A stretch of DNA of 64,000 bases from Lactifluus volemus (GCA_022376515.1 WTXI01000087.1:62001-126000); one strand, 5' to 3'. Numbered from the stretch's first letter, positions 36,192-48,283 are shown. Notes: a model not told the origin generated them from the sequence alone. Numbers and translations: made by a program.

Positions 36192-37994
36192 ATGTCAGAC
36201 AGCTCTAGAGGCAGTCCATATGGTAGATTCACCGCGTTAGCCGAAGAATCTCCTGAACAAGATCGCCCTACACAAAGCGATGACGATGATGACGAAGCCC
36301 TTGTGCAGGCCGCAGGGACTAGACTTCGCGCCCACTCCCATACTCCTATGATATCACTTGAACAAGCAATTGAACAAGTGAAACAACCTGCAACACCTTC
36401 TGATTCTGGAAGTGGCGAAGAACCGAACTACAACATAGCCATGGACCTCTTACCTGAAAGTCCTACTAACGAACAGCTTGAGCAAATGAGAAAAATATTT
36501 GCTAAGCAACCGACGCCTGAACCAGTACCCGACCCAAACGCCCCGCTCACCCCTAAAGAACTCCTCACCCTGAATACTATTTCAAATCCAAAGCCCCTGC
36601 TTCCACGAGCACCTCACCTATACAATCCCTCGCAGCACGAGCTTTCATGCAGCTGCACAAGGAGTTGCAGGCTATGCCCTACTCCCCCCTTTCCAAATCG
36701 CCTCAGCAACCGCTATAGTAGCACCTACCGCCACAGCCCTCTTTTCCCAACCCAAAGGAAAAGGAAAGAAAGCCACCACCACGGCAAGTGGTAGTGGAGC
36801 AATCTTCAGCGGTAGTGGAGGAGGAGGCGGTACTCCTGGAGGTAGTGGAGGAGGTGGAGGAGCACCTGGCAGTCCTGGAGGAGGAGGAGGAGGTGGCGGT
36901 GGTGGCGGTGGTGGAGGAGGTGGAGCAGCAGCAGCTCCCCTTCAACAAGGCCAAGGCTTTGCTCAAATCCCCGCTGCTGGAGGAGGGTTAATGGGGATTC
37001 CCCCAAAACCCTTTGATGGAAATAGATCGCGATCGAAACGATTCATGGAAATCTTCGAAAACTACCGAAGATTAAACCAAGGGAACCCTGGAATGTCGAA
37101 CCCTGCAAACCGAATCCTCATGTTCACCACGTTTATGTCTGGACCACGTTGCGAAGGCTGGGCCCAAGCACGCCTTAACTCCCTAGGAGGATATCTAGAC
37201 CGTGGAGGAGACCCCAACGACCTAGACCTTTGGGTTGGTTTCAAACAAAGGTTCCTTGAGGACTTCCAAGATGCCGCCGCAAAAGAAGATGCCCTTACAA
37301 AGTTCACGAAACTTCGCATGATCGGAGACAATCTGGATGATTACACTACTTCGTTCAATGACCTTCTTGAAGAAGCAGGCTTTGAAGCCGACGCTCAAGG
37401 AACTATTATCCAGTATCGTGCCGGTCTCAAAGAAGCTCTTCATATGACTATTATGAATCGCGAATGGCCGAAACCAGAAACCCTTTCAGAATGGCAAGAA
37501 GCAGCACGTAAACACTCAGCCGCTTGGACAGAACAGAAATTGTTCAGAGAACTACACGGTAGCGGATCAATAGGGCATATCACGCAACTACTCGGTAACA
37601 CACGAGGACAACAACAACAACGCCGTCCTCAGCAACCACCGCGTCCAACCCCACGCCCACAACGTGATGCCGATGCTATGGATGTAGACGTCACTACTAC
37701 TCAAACCAATCGCGCCCCTGATCCTGATCGCGAACGCCTCATACGCGAAGGACGTTGCTTCTATTGCAAAGAACAAGGACATCTCTCCGAGAATGTCCTG
37801 TTAAGAAGAAACGAAACGCTAATACCACCGGCACTACGCGTGCTCGTGTTACTGAAACATCCGAAACAACAAACCCTACCCCTGCTTCTTCCAAAGAACT
37901 TTCGAACGCGGAAGTCGCTAAAGCCCTTAAAGCCATGTCCGATGAAGAACGCGGCAAACTTGCCGAATTCCTCTCTCAAGATCCGTCTTTTTAA
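36192..37994 (+). pseudogene. Element A gag, frameshifted
   Basis: The start is the first ATG after the LTR, in the context GAACC-ATG. An acidic N-terminal part of about 140 residues is followed by a frame change somewhere between 36600 and 36800. A glycine-rich tract (about 36790-36930) comes next, then the capsid-like gag domain from FDGNRSRSKRFMEIF to SEWQEAARKHSAAW. The nucleocapsid zinc knuckle starts CFYCKEQGH near 37755. A one-base deletion near 37793 then destroys its last Cys and shifts the frame. The residues after it, ending at the stop at 37992-37994, are in the shifted frame. Both lesions inactivate the protein. Confidence 0.85.
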
Positions 37995-40900
37995 AGGGCT
38001 CTGATCTCACCGCCTGGATCCGAGCCTTAGTACCAAATAGCTTGTATTTAAATGCCATTTCGTCAATGGAAGTCCCTATTATTTATTCAAGCTATAATGG
38101 CGGAACGAAAGAAGACAAAGCGCTTGTTGATAGTGGCGCTACCAGTAATTTCATCGATCATCGAACGGCAGAAAGATGGCAACTTGGAACAAAAGATCTA
38201 GACAAACCAATTCAGATCTTTAACGTCGATGGAACGGAAAACAAATTAGGACGAGTCACAAAGTTTTCTACATTACGTATCCGTATGAGAAAACTAGAAG
38301 AATTACAAAACTTCTTCATCACGGACCTAGGCATGGATCGCATCATCCTTGGATACCCATGGCTAGAAACGTTTAATCCACGACTCAACTGGAAAGACCG
38401 AACCCTAGACGATGAAAATCCGAAGATTTGCCTCGAATCCCAATACTACCACGCAGCAGTTGCCCTCAAAGAAAAGGCTCGAGTTCTGCTCGCACGAGCC
38501 CTAGAACCTGCTGGGAAGTCCCAAGAATGGGCTATTGCGGATACTGAACGACGCACAGCTACTAGCGCTGCTATTCAAGGAATACCCCTTGAATATCAGC
38601 GTCATGCCTTCATCTTTGACGAAGAAGCAGCAAAACGCTTCCCTCCTAGCCGAGGAAAATTCGATATGGAGATAAAGTTAAAACCAGACGCACCCGACAT
38701 CATTAACTGCAAAGTTTATCCGCTGACTGAAGAAGGAAAGGAAATTACAAAGAAATTCCTCAAAGAACATCAGGAGAAAGGCTATATTGAGCAAACAGAC
38801 TCCCCTTGGTCTTCACCCTGGTTCCTTATCCCTAAAGCAGATGGAAGTTCTAGACCAGTCCAAGATTATCGACGCGTCAACGAACATACCATCCCTGACG
38901 TTTATCCTCTCCCCCGCATCGAAAATCTTCTAGAACAACTCCATGGCATGCGATATTTTACTACCCTTGACATCCGATGGGGGTACCACAATATCCGCAT
39001 CAAAGACGAAGACCAATGGAAAGCCGCCTTCAAAACTCCCTATGGTCTTTTTAAGCCCAAAGTAATGTTCTTCGGACTACGGAATTCACTAGCAGTCTTC
39101 CAAAGATTTATGGATGCCGCCTTTGCCAACCTTGTCAACAAATACCCAGGACGTATCCTAATCTATATGGATGACATCCTCATCTGTTCCGACAATCTAG
39201 AAGAACTTCGAGAAATCACTCATGCAGTCCTCACACGCGCTCGCGAACTCTCTTTGTTCTTCAAAGCGTCAAAATGCCACTTCGAGAAAGAACAAGTCAA
39301 ATACCTCGGCATTGAAGTCCGTGATGGGAAGATAACAATCGACCCCACAAAAAGGAATGGCCTTGCTAACTGGCCTACTGTCCTTACCAAAGTAGAAGAC
39401 GTTTGAAGTACCCTTGGTGTCCTCGGCTTTCAACGACCCTTCATCCGAGGTTTTGCCGACATTGCACGTCCCATTACTGCACTTCTAAAGAAGGGGGTGA
39501 AGTTCGACTGGACCGATGAGTGCAGTAATGCCTTAAAAATTTTACTCCAACGCGTACAAGAAGACCCAGTCCTATACCGACCCGACTACTCAAAACCCTT
39601 TGAACTTGAAGTAGACGCCTCCCAATATGCCACTGGAGCAGTCCTACTTCAAAGAGACAAAGATAACAAACCTAGAGCAGTTGGTTACGATTCACACACC
39701 TTCAACGCCGCAGAAAGAAATTACCCAGTTTACGACCGCGAACTTTTAGCAGTCGTCAGAGGACTCCTTCGCTGGGAACACGTGTTATTATCCTCACCTT
39801 TCCCAATCAAAGTATACACTGACCACAACAATCTCCGATTTTATCGATCACCACGAAACATCGCACGAAGAGTGGCACGCTATCTAAGCAAATTAGCGGA
39901 GTTTAACTTTGAACTCATCCACAAACCTGGCGCTACAAATCGTGCCGACGCCTTATCACGACACCCCGCCATTCCCAAAGGCGATGATGACAACGAAGAC
40001 GTTGTGGTGTTACCTGACAAACTCTTCGTTCAAGCAATGGGACTCCACTCCATTGAAGAGCGTGTCTGGCTAGCACAAAAAGAAAACGATGACCTCATGA
40101 AACAATGGGCTGAAGAACATCAGCTAGAGCAAGATCACAAAGGACAGTGGTGGAAAGCGGACGCTCCGGTAGTCCCTGAAGACGACCAACTGAAGAAAGA
40201 TATACTCTGGCGTTATCATGACCATCAGCTCGCTGGCCATCCAGGCATCGCCAACACCATGATAGAAGTCTTCCATAACTTCTGGTGGCCTGGACTCAAG
40301 CAGTATGTCACACAATACGTCAAGGGATGCGCCACATGCCAGTCAACAAAACCCCTTACCCATCGCCCAAAACCCCCTATTGCTCCCATTGAACCACGAG
40401 AACAGGAGGCATCAAATGTTCCTTTCCAAGTCGTGGCAATGGACCTTATCACGGATCTTCCTGAATCACATGGATATGATTCCATCCTCACGATCGTTGA
40501 TCATGATTGCACTAAAGCTGCCGTCTTCTTGCCATGTACAAAGAAGATCACCACGGAGGAAGTTATCGACCTATACATCTCCAATGTTTTTCCGAACTAC
40601 GGCATTCCCTGAAGAATCATCTCTGATAGAGATCCCCGCTTCACATCACACCTAGCCACGGGGCTCTGTCAGAAACTCAAGATATCGCAAAATATCAGTA
40701 CCGCCTATCACCCTCAAACAGATGGTCAGTCGGAAAGAAGCAACCAACGAGTAGAACAATATCTTCGCATCTACGGCAATGATTACATGAATGACTGGTC
40801 CACACTTTTGCCCATGGCCCAGTTCGTTCATAACTCATGGCCAAACGCCACAACCGGATTTACTCCGTATGAACTCCTCATCGGGTATACCCCTCTCGTC

Positions 40901-42246
40901 GCAACCTCTCGGATCACAAGCCATCTACCCTATGTCAATAAAAGATCCGAAGAACTCAAAAACATCCGAGAAAAAGCCCGATCAGCGATGAAACATGCAC
41001 AGACCCTCCTTCACAAACGCACAGAACACAAGAAGGGTCAACGTCACTACCGAAAATATGCCGTAGGAGAAAAGGTTTGGCTTGAAGGTACCAATCTCAA
41101 AATGACACACCTTAGCAGCAAGCTAGCCCCAAAACGCTACAGACCTTTTACAATCACCAAAGTCATATCACCGGTAGTTGTACGCCTCAAACTTCCAGAT
41201 CGATGGCAGATTCATGATGTGTTTCACACATCACTGATCGCTCCCTATACGGAAACACCCGAACATGGTCCGAACTTCGAACAGCCTCCACCGGAACTTG
41301 TAGATGGAGAAGAGGAGTACGAAGTAGAAGCTATTCTAGGGTCCAGACGTATTGGACCAAAGAACAAAACCAGACTCCAATATCTCCTAAAATGGAAAGG
41401 CTATTCCGCCGCACACAACACATGGGAACCAGCTGAGAATGTTGACGCCCCAGAACTACTCACAGCCTTTTACAAAGCTCAACCAAAAGCTATAAGAACC
41501 CTCTTGCTTCAGCAAGAAACAACATCACCAACTTTCATCCCCACCACTACAACTACCACTACTACACCACCTTTACCAGACTCCCTCACGATTCGCTATA
41601 TGCAACATGTCCCAACCCAATATGACCTACCCGCACCACGTCCCATCCGCCCAGTCCACCCATCGTCCCTCCTCTACCAATCATCGTTCGGCCTCTCCAC
41701 TGTTTATCCCAGTGAGCTATACACGGCGTCCGAGAAACCGCTCCCCGACCCCCGTTCCCCCACCTTATACCCGCGAATCACACCGCTCGACGACACCCTT
41801 CGAGAATCCCTCTTCCAGGCCTGTGAATTCGCAGCGTGGGCCATACAACAACCCAAACCGACACGTTCGATTTGGGAGTACCTCACACCTCCCACCGACC
41901 GTCCGTGGACCCCACTCACCAACCTCCCACCGCCCTCGTGGAACGAGGACCTCCCCGATTTTGGTGGACTCCCGTGGAGCGACGCCGCCCCCTTCCCGCC
42001 AAACAACCAACTACCATCCCTACCAAGCTCACCGGCCTCTAACATCCGCGACTCGCCCACCTCATCTGTCTCCCCTATCCAGGACGACGAACTCGGATGG
42101 GCATTTGATCATGACGACAACGCTAACGACAACCAGTGGCCAGGGAGTACAGTTCATGACGGCGAGGGTGCCCTTCACTGCAAGACTTGCATGGAACGGG
42201 TCGTCAATAGTAGCAGTGGAACCGCCGCTGATAGTGCCGCAGCCAG
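37985..42246 (+). pseudogene. Element A pol with two in-frame stops
   Basis: This frame lies at -1 relative to the end of gag and overlaps it at a run of five T. In order: aspartic protease (ALVDSGATSNFID), reverse transcriptase (FGLRN, and YMDDIL near 39164), RNase H (FELEVDASQYATGA, YTDHNNLRFY), the integrase zinc domain (HDHQLAGHPG...CATCQ), the core (MDLITDLP; SDRDPRF), YHPQTDGQSERSNQ and a chromodomain (YEVEAILGSRR, LQYLLKWKGYS, NTWEPAENV). TGA at 39404-39406 lies between RT and RNase H. TGA at 40610-40612 lies inside the integrase core. Both sit where an Arg codon CGA is plausible. A Pro-rich tail runs into insertion D. Confidence 0.9.
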
Positions 42247-43763
42247 CATCAGGAAAATCCAGAAAAAACTTAGTCGGCTTAACCAGCTTATTTCATTTTT
42301 AAGCCTGTCAAGTTGCTCAAGCTGCTTATTTTTTACTTAGAAAATGAGTATGTACAACAAGTAAGCAAATCAAGGCCAAAGATAAGCACATTAAGTAATT
42401 AAGATGTGTAAGACACTTAAGACAAGCAAAACAGAAATAAAAAATTAATTTATGTAATTTAACTATAGTCCGAAAAAAAATATGCTAAGTCGCGACTCGC
42501 GAAATTTTCACTAAGTCGTTACAGTGGGTGTATTATTTACTACTGTTTGCACAATGTTGATTTTCGTGCCTCTCGAGTCTGCCGCCCCTTTCCATGTCTC
42601 CCTCTATCCCCCTCCGTCGTTGTCTGCCTCGCCCCAACACGTCCCACCGCTGCCTCCTCCGCGTCCCCTCCTTCACTGCCCCTGCCTCTGCCTCCTTCTC
42701 TGCCTCCCTCTCTGCCTCCTTCTCTGCCTCCCTCTCTGCCTCCCTCTCTGCCTCCCTCTCTGGCTCTGGCTCTGGCTCTTGTTCTGGCTCTGCCTCGTCG
42801 CGTCGTCATGCGCCTCCTGTGCCCGCGCCTCCCCCACCGCTTTTGTTTCCTCTTGGATCCACTGCCTCTGTGAGGCAGTCTACGTTGTCGCGCTGCCTGC
42901 GCCGACATCCTGGTACGTTATCACGCTGCCTGCCCCGCCTCAACGCGAACTAACTTTTTTTCTTTTTTTTCGTCGCCTCCTTGACTACCTCCTCCCGCGC
43001 TGCCGCCTCTGCTGCCTGGACCACCACCCCCTGCGCCTCCTCCTCCTACGTCTCGCGCCTCCTCCCGTGCCTCCTCCCGCGCCTCCCGCGCCTCCTCCCA
43101 CGCCTCCCACGTCCCGCGCCTTCTCCTGCGCTTCCTCCTGCGCTTCCTCGCTCCCTCGTGCCCCGCGCCTCCTGTGCGTCCCGTGCGTTCTCTCGCGCCT
43201 CCCGCGCGCCTCGCCTCCTCCCGCGCGTTCTCTCTCGCCTCCCATGCGCCTCGCCTCCGCCCGCGCGTTCTCTCGTGCCTTCCACGCCCCTCGCCTCCTC
43301 CCGCGCGTTCTCTCGCGCCTCCCACGCCCCACGCCCCCTCCCGCGCCTCCTCCCGCGCCTCCCGCGGCCTCCTCCCGCGGCCTCCTCCCACGCCTCCACC
43401 ACCACCACCTCCTCCCTGTGGCCCTGCAGCCCCCACCCCTGCCAGGGCTGTTCCACCAAGGCTGGTGGAACCATTGTCTCCTGTACATAGTCATGTTGTA
43501 GTTTAGCTCAATATATGATTTTTATTGCCCTAAATCTGTGTGCTTGAAAACTTTTGGTAAGCACAGATCTAAGCTGCCATTTAAGTGAACTAAGCCCAAA
43601 ATAAGCATCAATAAGCCCTGGCTAAGTCAAATTAAGGAGAAGACCTAGCTTAGCCTAAGCATGGCCAGCTTAGAGACATTTTGCTTAAAAGTGCTTAGAA
43701 GTGTTGTTAAGTCATATTAAGCATGCTCAAGTGCTTTTAAGAAAAACTCGGATTTTCCTGATG
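42247..43763. mobile_element. Insertion D: non-autonomous-looking DNA element in the pol tail of A
   Basis: The ends are a perfect 14-bp inverted repeat, CATCAGGAAAATCC at 42247-42260 and its reverse complement at 43750-43763. An AG dinucleotide follows each outer end. Removing 1517 bp plus a 2-bp duplication puts the pol tail of A back in one frame on both sides, which supports the boundaries. The outer 250 bases on each side are rich in TAAGC/GCTTA motifs, like subterminal transposase sites. The centre is an extreme pyrimidine-rich tract. No believable coding region is present; the long open frames in the centre are low-complexity products of base composition. The superfamily is undetermined. 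Confidence 0.65.
42690..42761 (+). repeat. 12-bp minisatellite in D
   Basis: Six units of GCCTCCNTCTCT (N is T or C) are followed by several GGCTCT hexamers. The surrounding 42590-43440 is almost entirely pyrimidine on this strand, with further CGCCTCCCGCG-type repeats to the right. Confidence 0.85.
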
Positions 43764-44084
43764 AGGATCACGCACACGCCCTATTGTGGTCGATGCAAGC
43801 GACGAAACCCCGGGCACCTCTACATCGAGTGCCCCCTCCACGACTGGTGTGAGTGGTGTGCTGACTACGGCCATCCAGGCCCTTCGTGTCATGAACCCCA
43901 CCAGCAATGCAAGTTCGGAGACTCTTGTAGAGTCCCCCTAGAACACCCTCATTGGCATTGGTCGTGCCCCTACACCGACGACAAGAAGGCTTACCTCTGG
44001 TATGGCCACGGTGTTGACCGCTCCACATCTGGCTGGATCAACGCGGAGATGAGCGACTGGGACTACGCCGCTGACTGTGAGTAA
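43764..44084 (+). pseudogene. Element A pol, C-terminal Cys/His-rich tail
   Basis: This is the continuation of the pol tail after D, about 105 residues ending at a stop near 44084, close to the 3' LTR. It contains repeated Cys/His pairs (CGRC, CEWCADYGH, CKFGDSC, HWHWSC), spaced like small zinc-binding modules. Element B has a similar tail at the same place after its chromodomain, although the sequences are only loosely alike. The role is unknown; nucleic-acid or chromatin binding is a guess. The purine-rich stretch GACGGGGGATGG just before the LTR is the likely plus-strand primer. Confidence 0.7.
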
Positions 44085-44118
44085 ATGCAGGTGGAACTGC
44101 GCCTTAGACGGGGGATGG

Positions 44119-44725
44119 TGTTATGGACTGACACGTGTTTGCTGACTCATACTGTACATTTTCGGACTGCTGACTTACTCCTGCTGACTCCTTTGCTTAT
44201 GCGAATGGACTGCCGATCGCTTTGTTTCAGATCGCTTACTTATTTTCTCTCACGATACAGCCTCGCACAGCACCGTACAGCCGCAAGTAACAGCCACATG
44301 CACAGGATGACTCGCTGATTCCTGAAACATGTTTCAAACCCTGAAAGCTGTACGAAGGTCACAGCCCCTACGGCTGTGTACATAGCCTCGTTCTTCTCTA
44401 TATAAACCCTGTACTTTCTGCCCTAGAGACCTTAAGTCTCAGTTTTGTTTCGCAATCCAAGTCCTTCTATCTATTAGAACCTTGTCTTGCCTAGAAGCAT
44501 TCGACCTGAGAGAACCCTCTTGACATCACTCTTCACGACTTCTTGACACTTTGGTCTCACCCTGAGCCCAAAGCCCTTGACCTCTGAAACGCTCTTGACT
44601 TAGTCGTTTACTAAGTCTCGTCTTTATCGAACCCTTGATCTTGACTTGCACGTCTTGCAAGTCTCGCTCTTGACTTTATGAACGATCGTACACTTCGTAC
44701 AAAGGTCCCACTTGGAACCTTAACA
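44119..44725 (+). repeat. 3' LTR of element A
   Basis: It is nearly identical to 35540-36144. Differences seen by eye are an extra A in CCTGAAACATG, and TTTATG in place of TTACG plus one G/A change near 44680. CCTTG follows as the target duplication. Confidence 0.92.
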
Positions 44726-46435
44726 CCTTGCGATTTCCGCGAAACCGGGAATAAAGGGGCGATGGTAGCCAAAAACCCCCAGAGTGCTCCGCACCCCGGA
44801 GACGGTGCTTTGTTCGGTGGGCCATTCCAGTAGCCCTTGTCTCTTCGTCGGGTCCAAGGATATCTTGCCATCTTCGACCACAATGCCTAGGTAATGGACG
44901 CGGGGCTGTTCGAAATGACATTTCGCTGCTTTTAGAAAGAAGGACTCATCCTCGAAGCGCTGTAGCACCTGGTGGACGATGGTCCGGTGAAGGGCCAAGT
45001 CTGCCGCGTTTCGATTTGGGGTCGCGATGAGGAAGTCGTCTATATATATGTGGATAAAGTCGGGATAGGCGTTTAGCAGGTCACAGAAGACGGTATGCAT
45101 GCAGCGTTGGAAGGTCCCCGGCGCATTTCGAAGGCCGAAGGGCATTACATTGGGGAGGTACAAGCCAAAAGGGGTGATAAAGGCGGCTTTCCAACGGTCT
45201 TCCGCTTTGATCCGAATGTTATTATAGCCCCAACGAATGTCGAGGGTAGTGAAGAGCTGTTTGCCTTCCAGTTGTTCCAAGATAGTCTCGATACGCGGGA
45301 GGGGATAAACGTCGGGTATGGTCCATTCATTTACCTTCCAGTAGTCTTGGACTGGGCGAAGGGAGCCATCTTGTTTCTTTACGAAGAAGAATGGGGTTGC
45401 CCAAGGCAAATCCCCTTTTTCTATGTAGCCCAGACGTTCATTTTCCTCAATCCATTTGCGCGCCGCTTCCATCTCTGTAGGGTTGAGAGGGTAGGTTTTA
45501 CTTTTTATCGTAGTAGGGGCTTCGTCCCTCAGTTTGATCTCGTGGTCGTCCAGCCGAGCCGGGGGAAAACGATGGGACAGTTCCTCGGAGAAGACCTTCC
45601 AGTGGCGCTTGTATTCCACGGGTAAAGAGGGGTCCCCTTGTTGTCGTGGTGCTTTAATGGCCCACTCCGTGGCTACGGAGGTCTTGTTCAGCCCTGTAGG
45701 AGGTATGATGCGGGGCTCAGATATTTTCGAAATTCCATTGGGCCACTCGGGGAAGTAGTCCGCCCACTTCTTCAGCTCGGGGTGCTTGTCTTCCAGGTCC
45801 TTTTTCTGACTTGCAGTTAGTTTGTCGTCCTGCAGTCGGAGCTTCAAGTGAGCCAGCATTTTGCGGCTGTTCTCCCGCTTAACGTCCGCTGCCCTGAGTC
45901 GTCGCTTGGCGTGGTCTTCGACTCCTAGGAAGCGAGCTCGGGTGACTGCACGGGTGGCCACTTCTATAGGGATATCATCCCAGGTCATGTTTGTCCAATC
46001 AATTTTTGGGTTGAAAGCCTTGAGCCAGGTGAAACCGAAAATTATTTGGTCTTTCCCTAGGTTTGCGACGAGGAACAGCAGCTCTTCGCTCTTGTTTCCC
46101 CAGGTGACATGGAGCACGGCGTATCGTGTAACCGCACCGCTCCGGTTGTTTGTTCCGTCCACATTGGTAACTTGCACTGGTATTGGGAGTTGACGGGTGG
46201 CAATCCCCCACCGCTCAACTGTTCGCTGATCAATAAAGTTCTCACTTGCCCCGCTATCCACAAGGGCTGCTTCTCCAACCGTTCCACGCATTGATCGAAA
46301 GATAAAGGGCATGTTTATTGACTTAATGCCTCGGTGTCGTACAAAATAGATGCGTGGTTGTTCTGCTCCGTGCCAGGTTGGCGGACAGGAGCCTAGAGAA
46401 AATCCTCCCCATCCTCCTTTTGCAACTCGTCCCAC
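44726..46435 (-). pseudogene. Element B pol, proximal half: protease and reverse transcriptase
   Basis: This frame lies at -1 relative to gag and overlaps its last codons at GATTTTC. It carries the aspartic protease (ALVDSGASENFIDQ, IIFGFTWL) and the RT, with PVQDYWKVNEWTIPDVYPLP, FTTLDIRWGY, MPFGLRNAPGTFQ and YIDDFL. The palm motif is intact. In the finger motif usually read as DYRKVN, this copy has Trp, an Arg-to-Trp change expected from a single C-to-T, which may impair RT. The frame ends at the A insertion, between the RT connection and RNase H, and continues at 35534. Apart from that the reading frame is clean. Confidence 0.9.
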
Positions 46436-48283
46436 ACCCTCTCCCGTTCCTCTTGGTTCATCCTTCGCAGGTGTTGCGCCACCTCCGTAGGAGCCCCAGG
46501 ATTAACAGTAGGTGTGGGGTCTTCCGAGGAGGGGAGTAGGTCGATGAGTGGCTGCCGTTCTTCGACTTCGGGGGTGTGGTGGTTGGTCGCGTATGGCGGT
46601 GGTCGTGGCACATAAGCTGGAGGCGGTTGGCGCCAGTCTCCTGAGCGAGTTCGGGGCTGCGCATAGGATGGCCTGCTTCCCGAAGGCTGCCTGCCTTGTT
46701 GTCCACCTCTGGTGGTCTGGGGAACGCGTCTGGAAGGTTGTCCTTTGGGGCAGTTTTTAACGAAGTGGCCAAATTGTCCACATCCCATGCATCGGCCCTC
46801 CTTTCGGAACTTTTCTCGTTGAGCACGGGTTGCCAGGTTAGCTTCGGTATGGGCAGTGTCAACGTCCATGGCGAAGGGGTCTCTTCTGGGTTGCGGGGGT
46901 CTCGGGGGCAGTCCCATCCCTCTTCTCAGCTGTTCCTGAGTCAGGGTTGGTCGGCTTGGCTGGCCTGGTCGCTGCCCCAGGAGGGCTACCCTAGCCTTGT
47001 GTCGGTTGTTCTGGTTCCTAGCATCTCGTTCCCACTGGTCTAGGGTGGTAGGCCAGGTCTCTTGGTTAAGGATAGCTCTCTTTAGTTCATGTTTCAGTCC
47101 TGCTTGGAACAGGTCCATAGTTCCAGCATCGTTTCGTGACCATCCGGCTTGTTTAACCAAGGTTTCAAAGCCTGCAATGTACGTATCGATGTCGTCATTA
47201 ACCATCTTATGGTCCTTGAGTTTCTCGTAGGCGCGTTGTTTCTTATTCGAGTCGGTAAAGGCGTCTTTGAATGCCTGTTCAAACTCAGTCCAGATGGCCT
47301 CTTCGTTGTGCGGGTGTGTGGTGCCTTCCAGTTTGGTTAACTGTTCTTCTTGCCAGTCATTGACTCTCTCTCCTTTGATATAGCTGAGGGCCATGAGGAC
47401 TCGGTTGAATGGGTTGTTCATCTCGTCGCTGTTTCGGTTTATGAGTTTCCACTGTTTGAACTCCTTCAGGAAGAGGTCGCTACGATTTCTATCCCCATAG
47501 AAGATTGAAGGGGCCAGCCCTCTCAATCCTCCAGTTCCTGGGTTCGCAGGAGCGGTAGCGGCAGCGGTGATGGTGCTCCCTGCCTGAACCGTTCTTTGGC
47601 TAGAGGAAGAGGCGGCAGCGACTGGGATGGGAGGTAGCCCACTAGGGGTACCAGGGGCGGCTTGGGAAGAGAGTAGCAGGGGAAGGAGGCTTCCTCCGCG
47701 TTGGTAGAGGTCGTAAACTTGTGAGGATATTTGTTGTGCCATTGCGGGCGGTTGTTCGGGGGTGAGAGGATGGGTTCCTTGTAGGGTGACGATGGCACTG
47801 GTAGCTGCGGCGAGGGTATCGTCCGCGAGGGGGTTTGGTTGTTGCTGGGGGGAGGCTGGAGGTTTTTCTTCTTCGGCCTCGGAGTCAGAGGAGTTTGAGT
47901 TTGAAACGCCGAATCTTCCTGGTGGTCTGGGAGATCGGTACGCGGGGTGTTCTCTGTCAGTTTCTCTCCAGTAGCCTAAGCCTGCTGCAGAGCAATGTAC
48001 GGGTTGTAGGAGGTTTCCTGAGCGGGTTCGGAAGATGTTCCCGTCTGGATCTAATTCGATTAGGTACCAGGAGTTGTTGATGAATTCGCAAAGATCGTTG
48101 AATAGGTTTCCTCGTCCGTCACGGGTGGTTACTTGGTAAGTTCCCCTCCCGACTTCTGGTTTGTGTAGAACCCACTGAGCTGTGCCTTTGACGTGTGCGG
48201 GTAGGCCGTCTCCTATTCGGACGGGGACGTAGGTCCAAGTGTTATTATCAGGGATAGAGGCGTTTAAGGACGTGTTGCCTGGA
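46393..48283 (-). CDS. Element B gag
   Basis: The first ATG is at 47742, giving 449 residues, but the same frame stays open upstream to at least about 48283. That upstream part has protein-like sequence such as NNSWYLIELDPDGNIFR and an acidic, Gln/Pro-rich linker. A non-ATG start, a frameshift from the overlapping upstream frame or a splice is therefore possible. The capsid-like domain runs from FYGDRNRSDLFLKEFKQW to TLDQWERDARNQNNR. The zinc knuckle CMGCGQFGHFVKNC is complete (CX2CX4HX4C). The frame stops at 46393, where pol overlaps in -1. Unlike the gag of A it has no lesion that I can see. Confidence 0.8.

Larger units (their letters stand above)
35540..44725 (+). mobile_element. Ty3/gypsy chromovirus A, inserted in the pol of element B
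   Basis: LTRs at 35540-36144 (605 bp) and 44119-44725 (607 bp) begin TGTTATGG and end CCTTAACA. The 5-bp duplication CCTTG lies at 35535-35539 and 44726-44730. The order is LTR, primer site, gag, protease, RT, RNase H, integrase, chromodomain, then the insertion D, then a Cys/His tail. The LTRs differ by about two substitutions and two single-base indels by eye, so the insertion is young. Even so, gag has two frame changes and pol has two stop codons, so this copy cannot make its own proteins. Confidence 0.93.

Noticed and set aside
36703..37006. Ser- and Leu-rich minus-strand frames opposite the gag of A
   Set aside because: They are complements of the Gly-rich tract of gag, with no independent support.
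42524..43501. Long open frames on both strands in the core of D
   Set aside because: They are made of Pro/Leu/Ala/Arg repeats dictated by the pyrimidine-rich composition, are open in several frames at once and have no domain.
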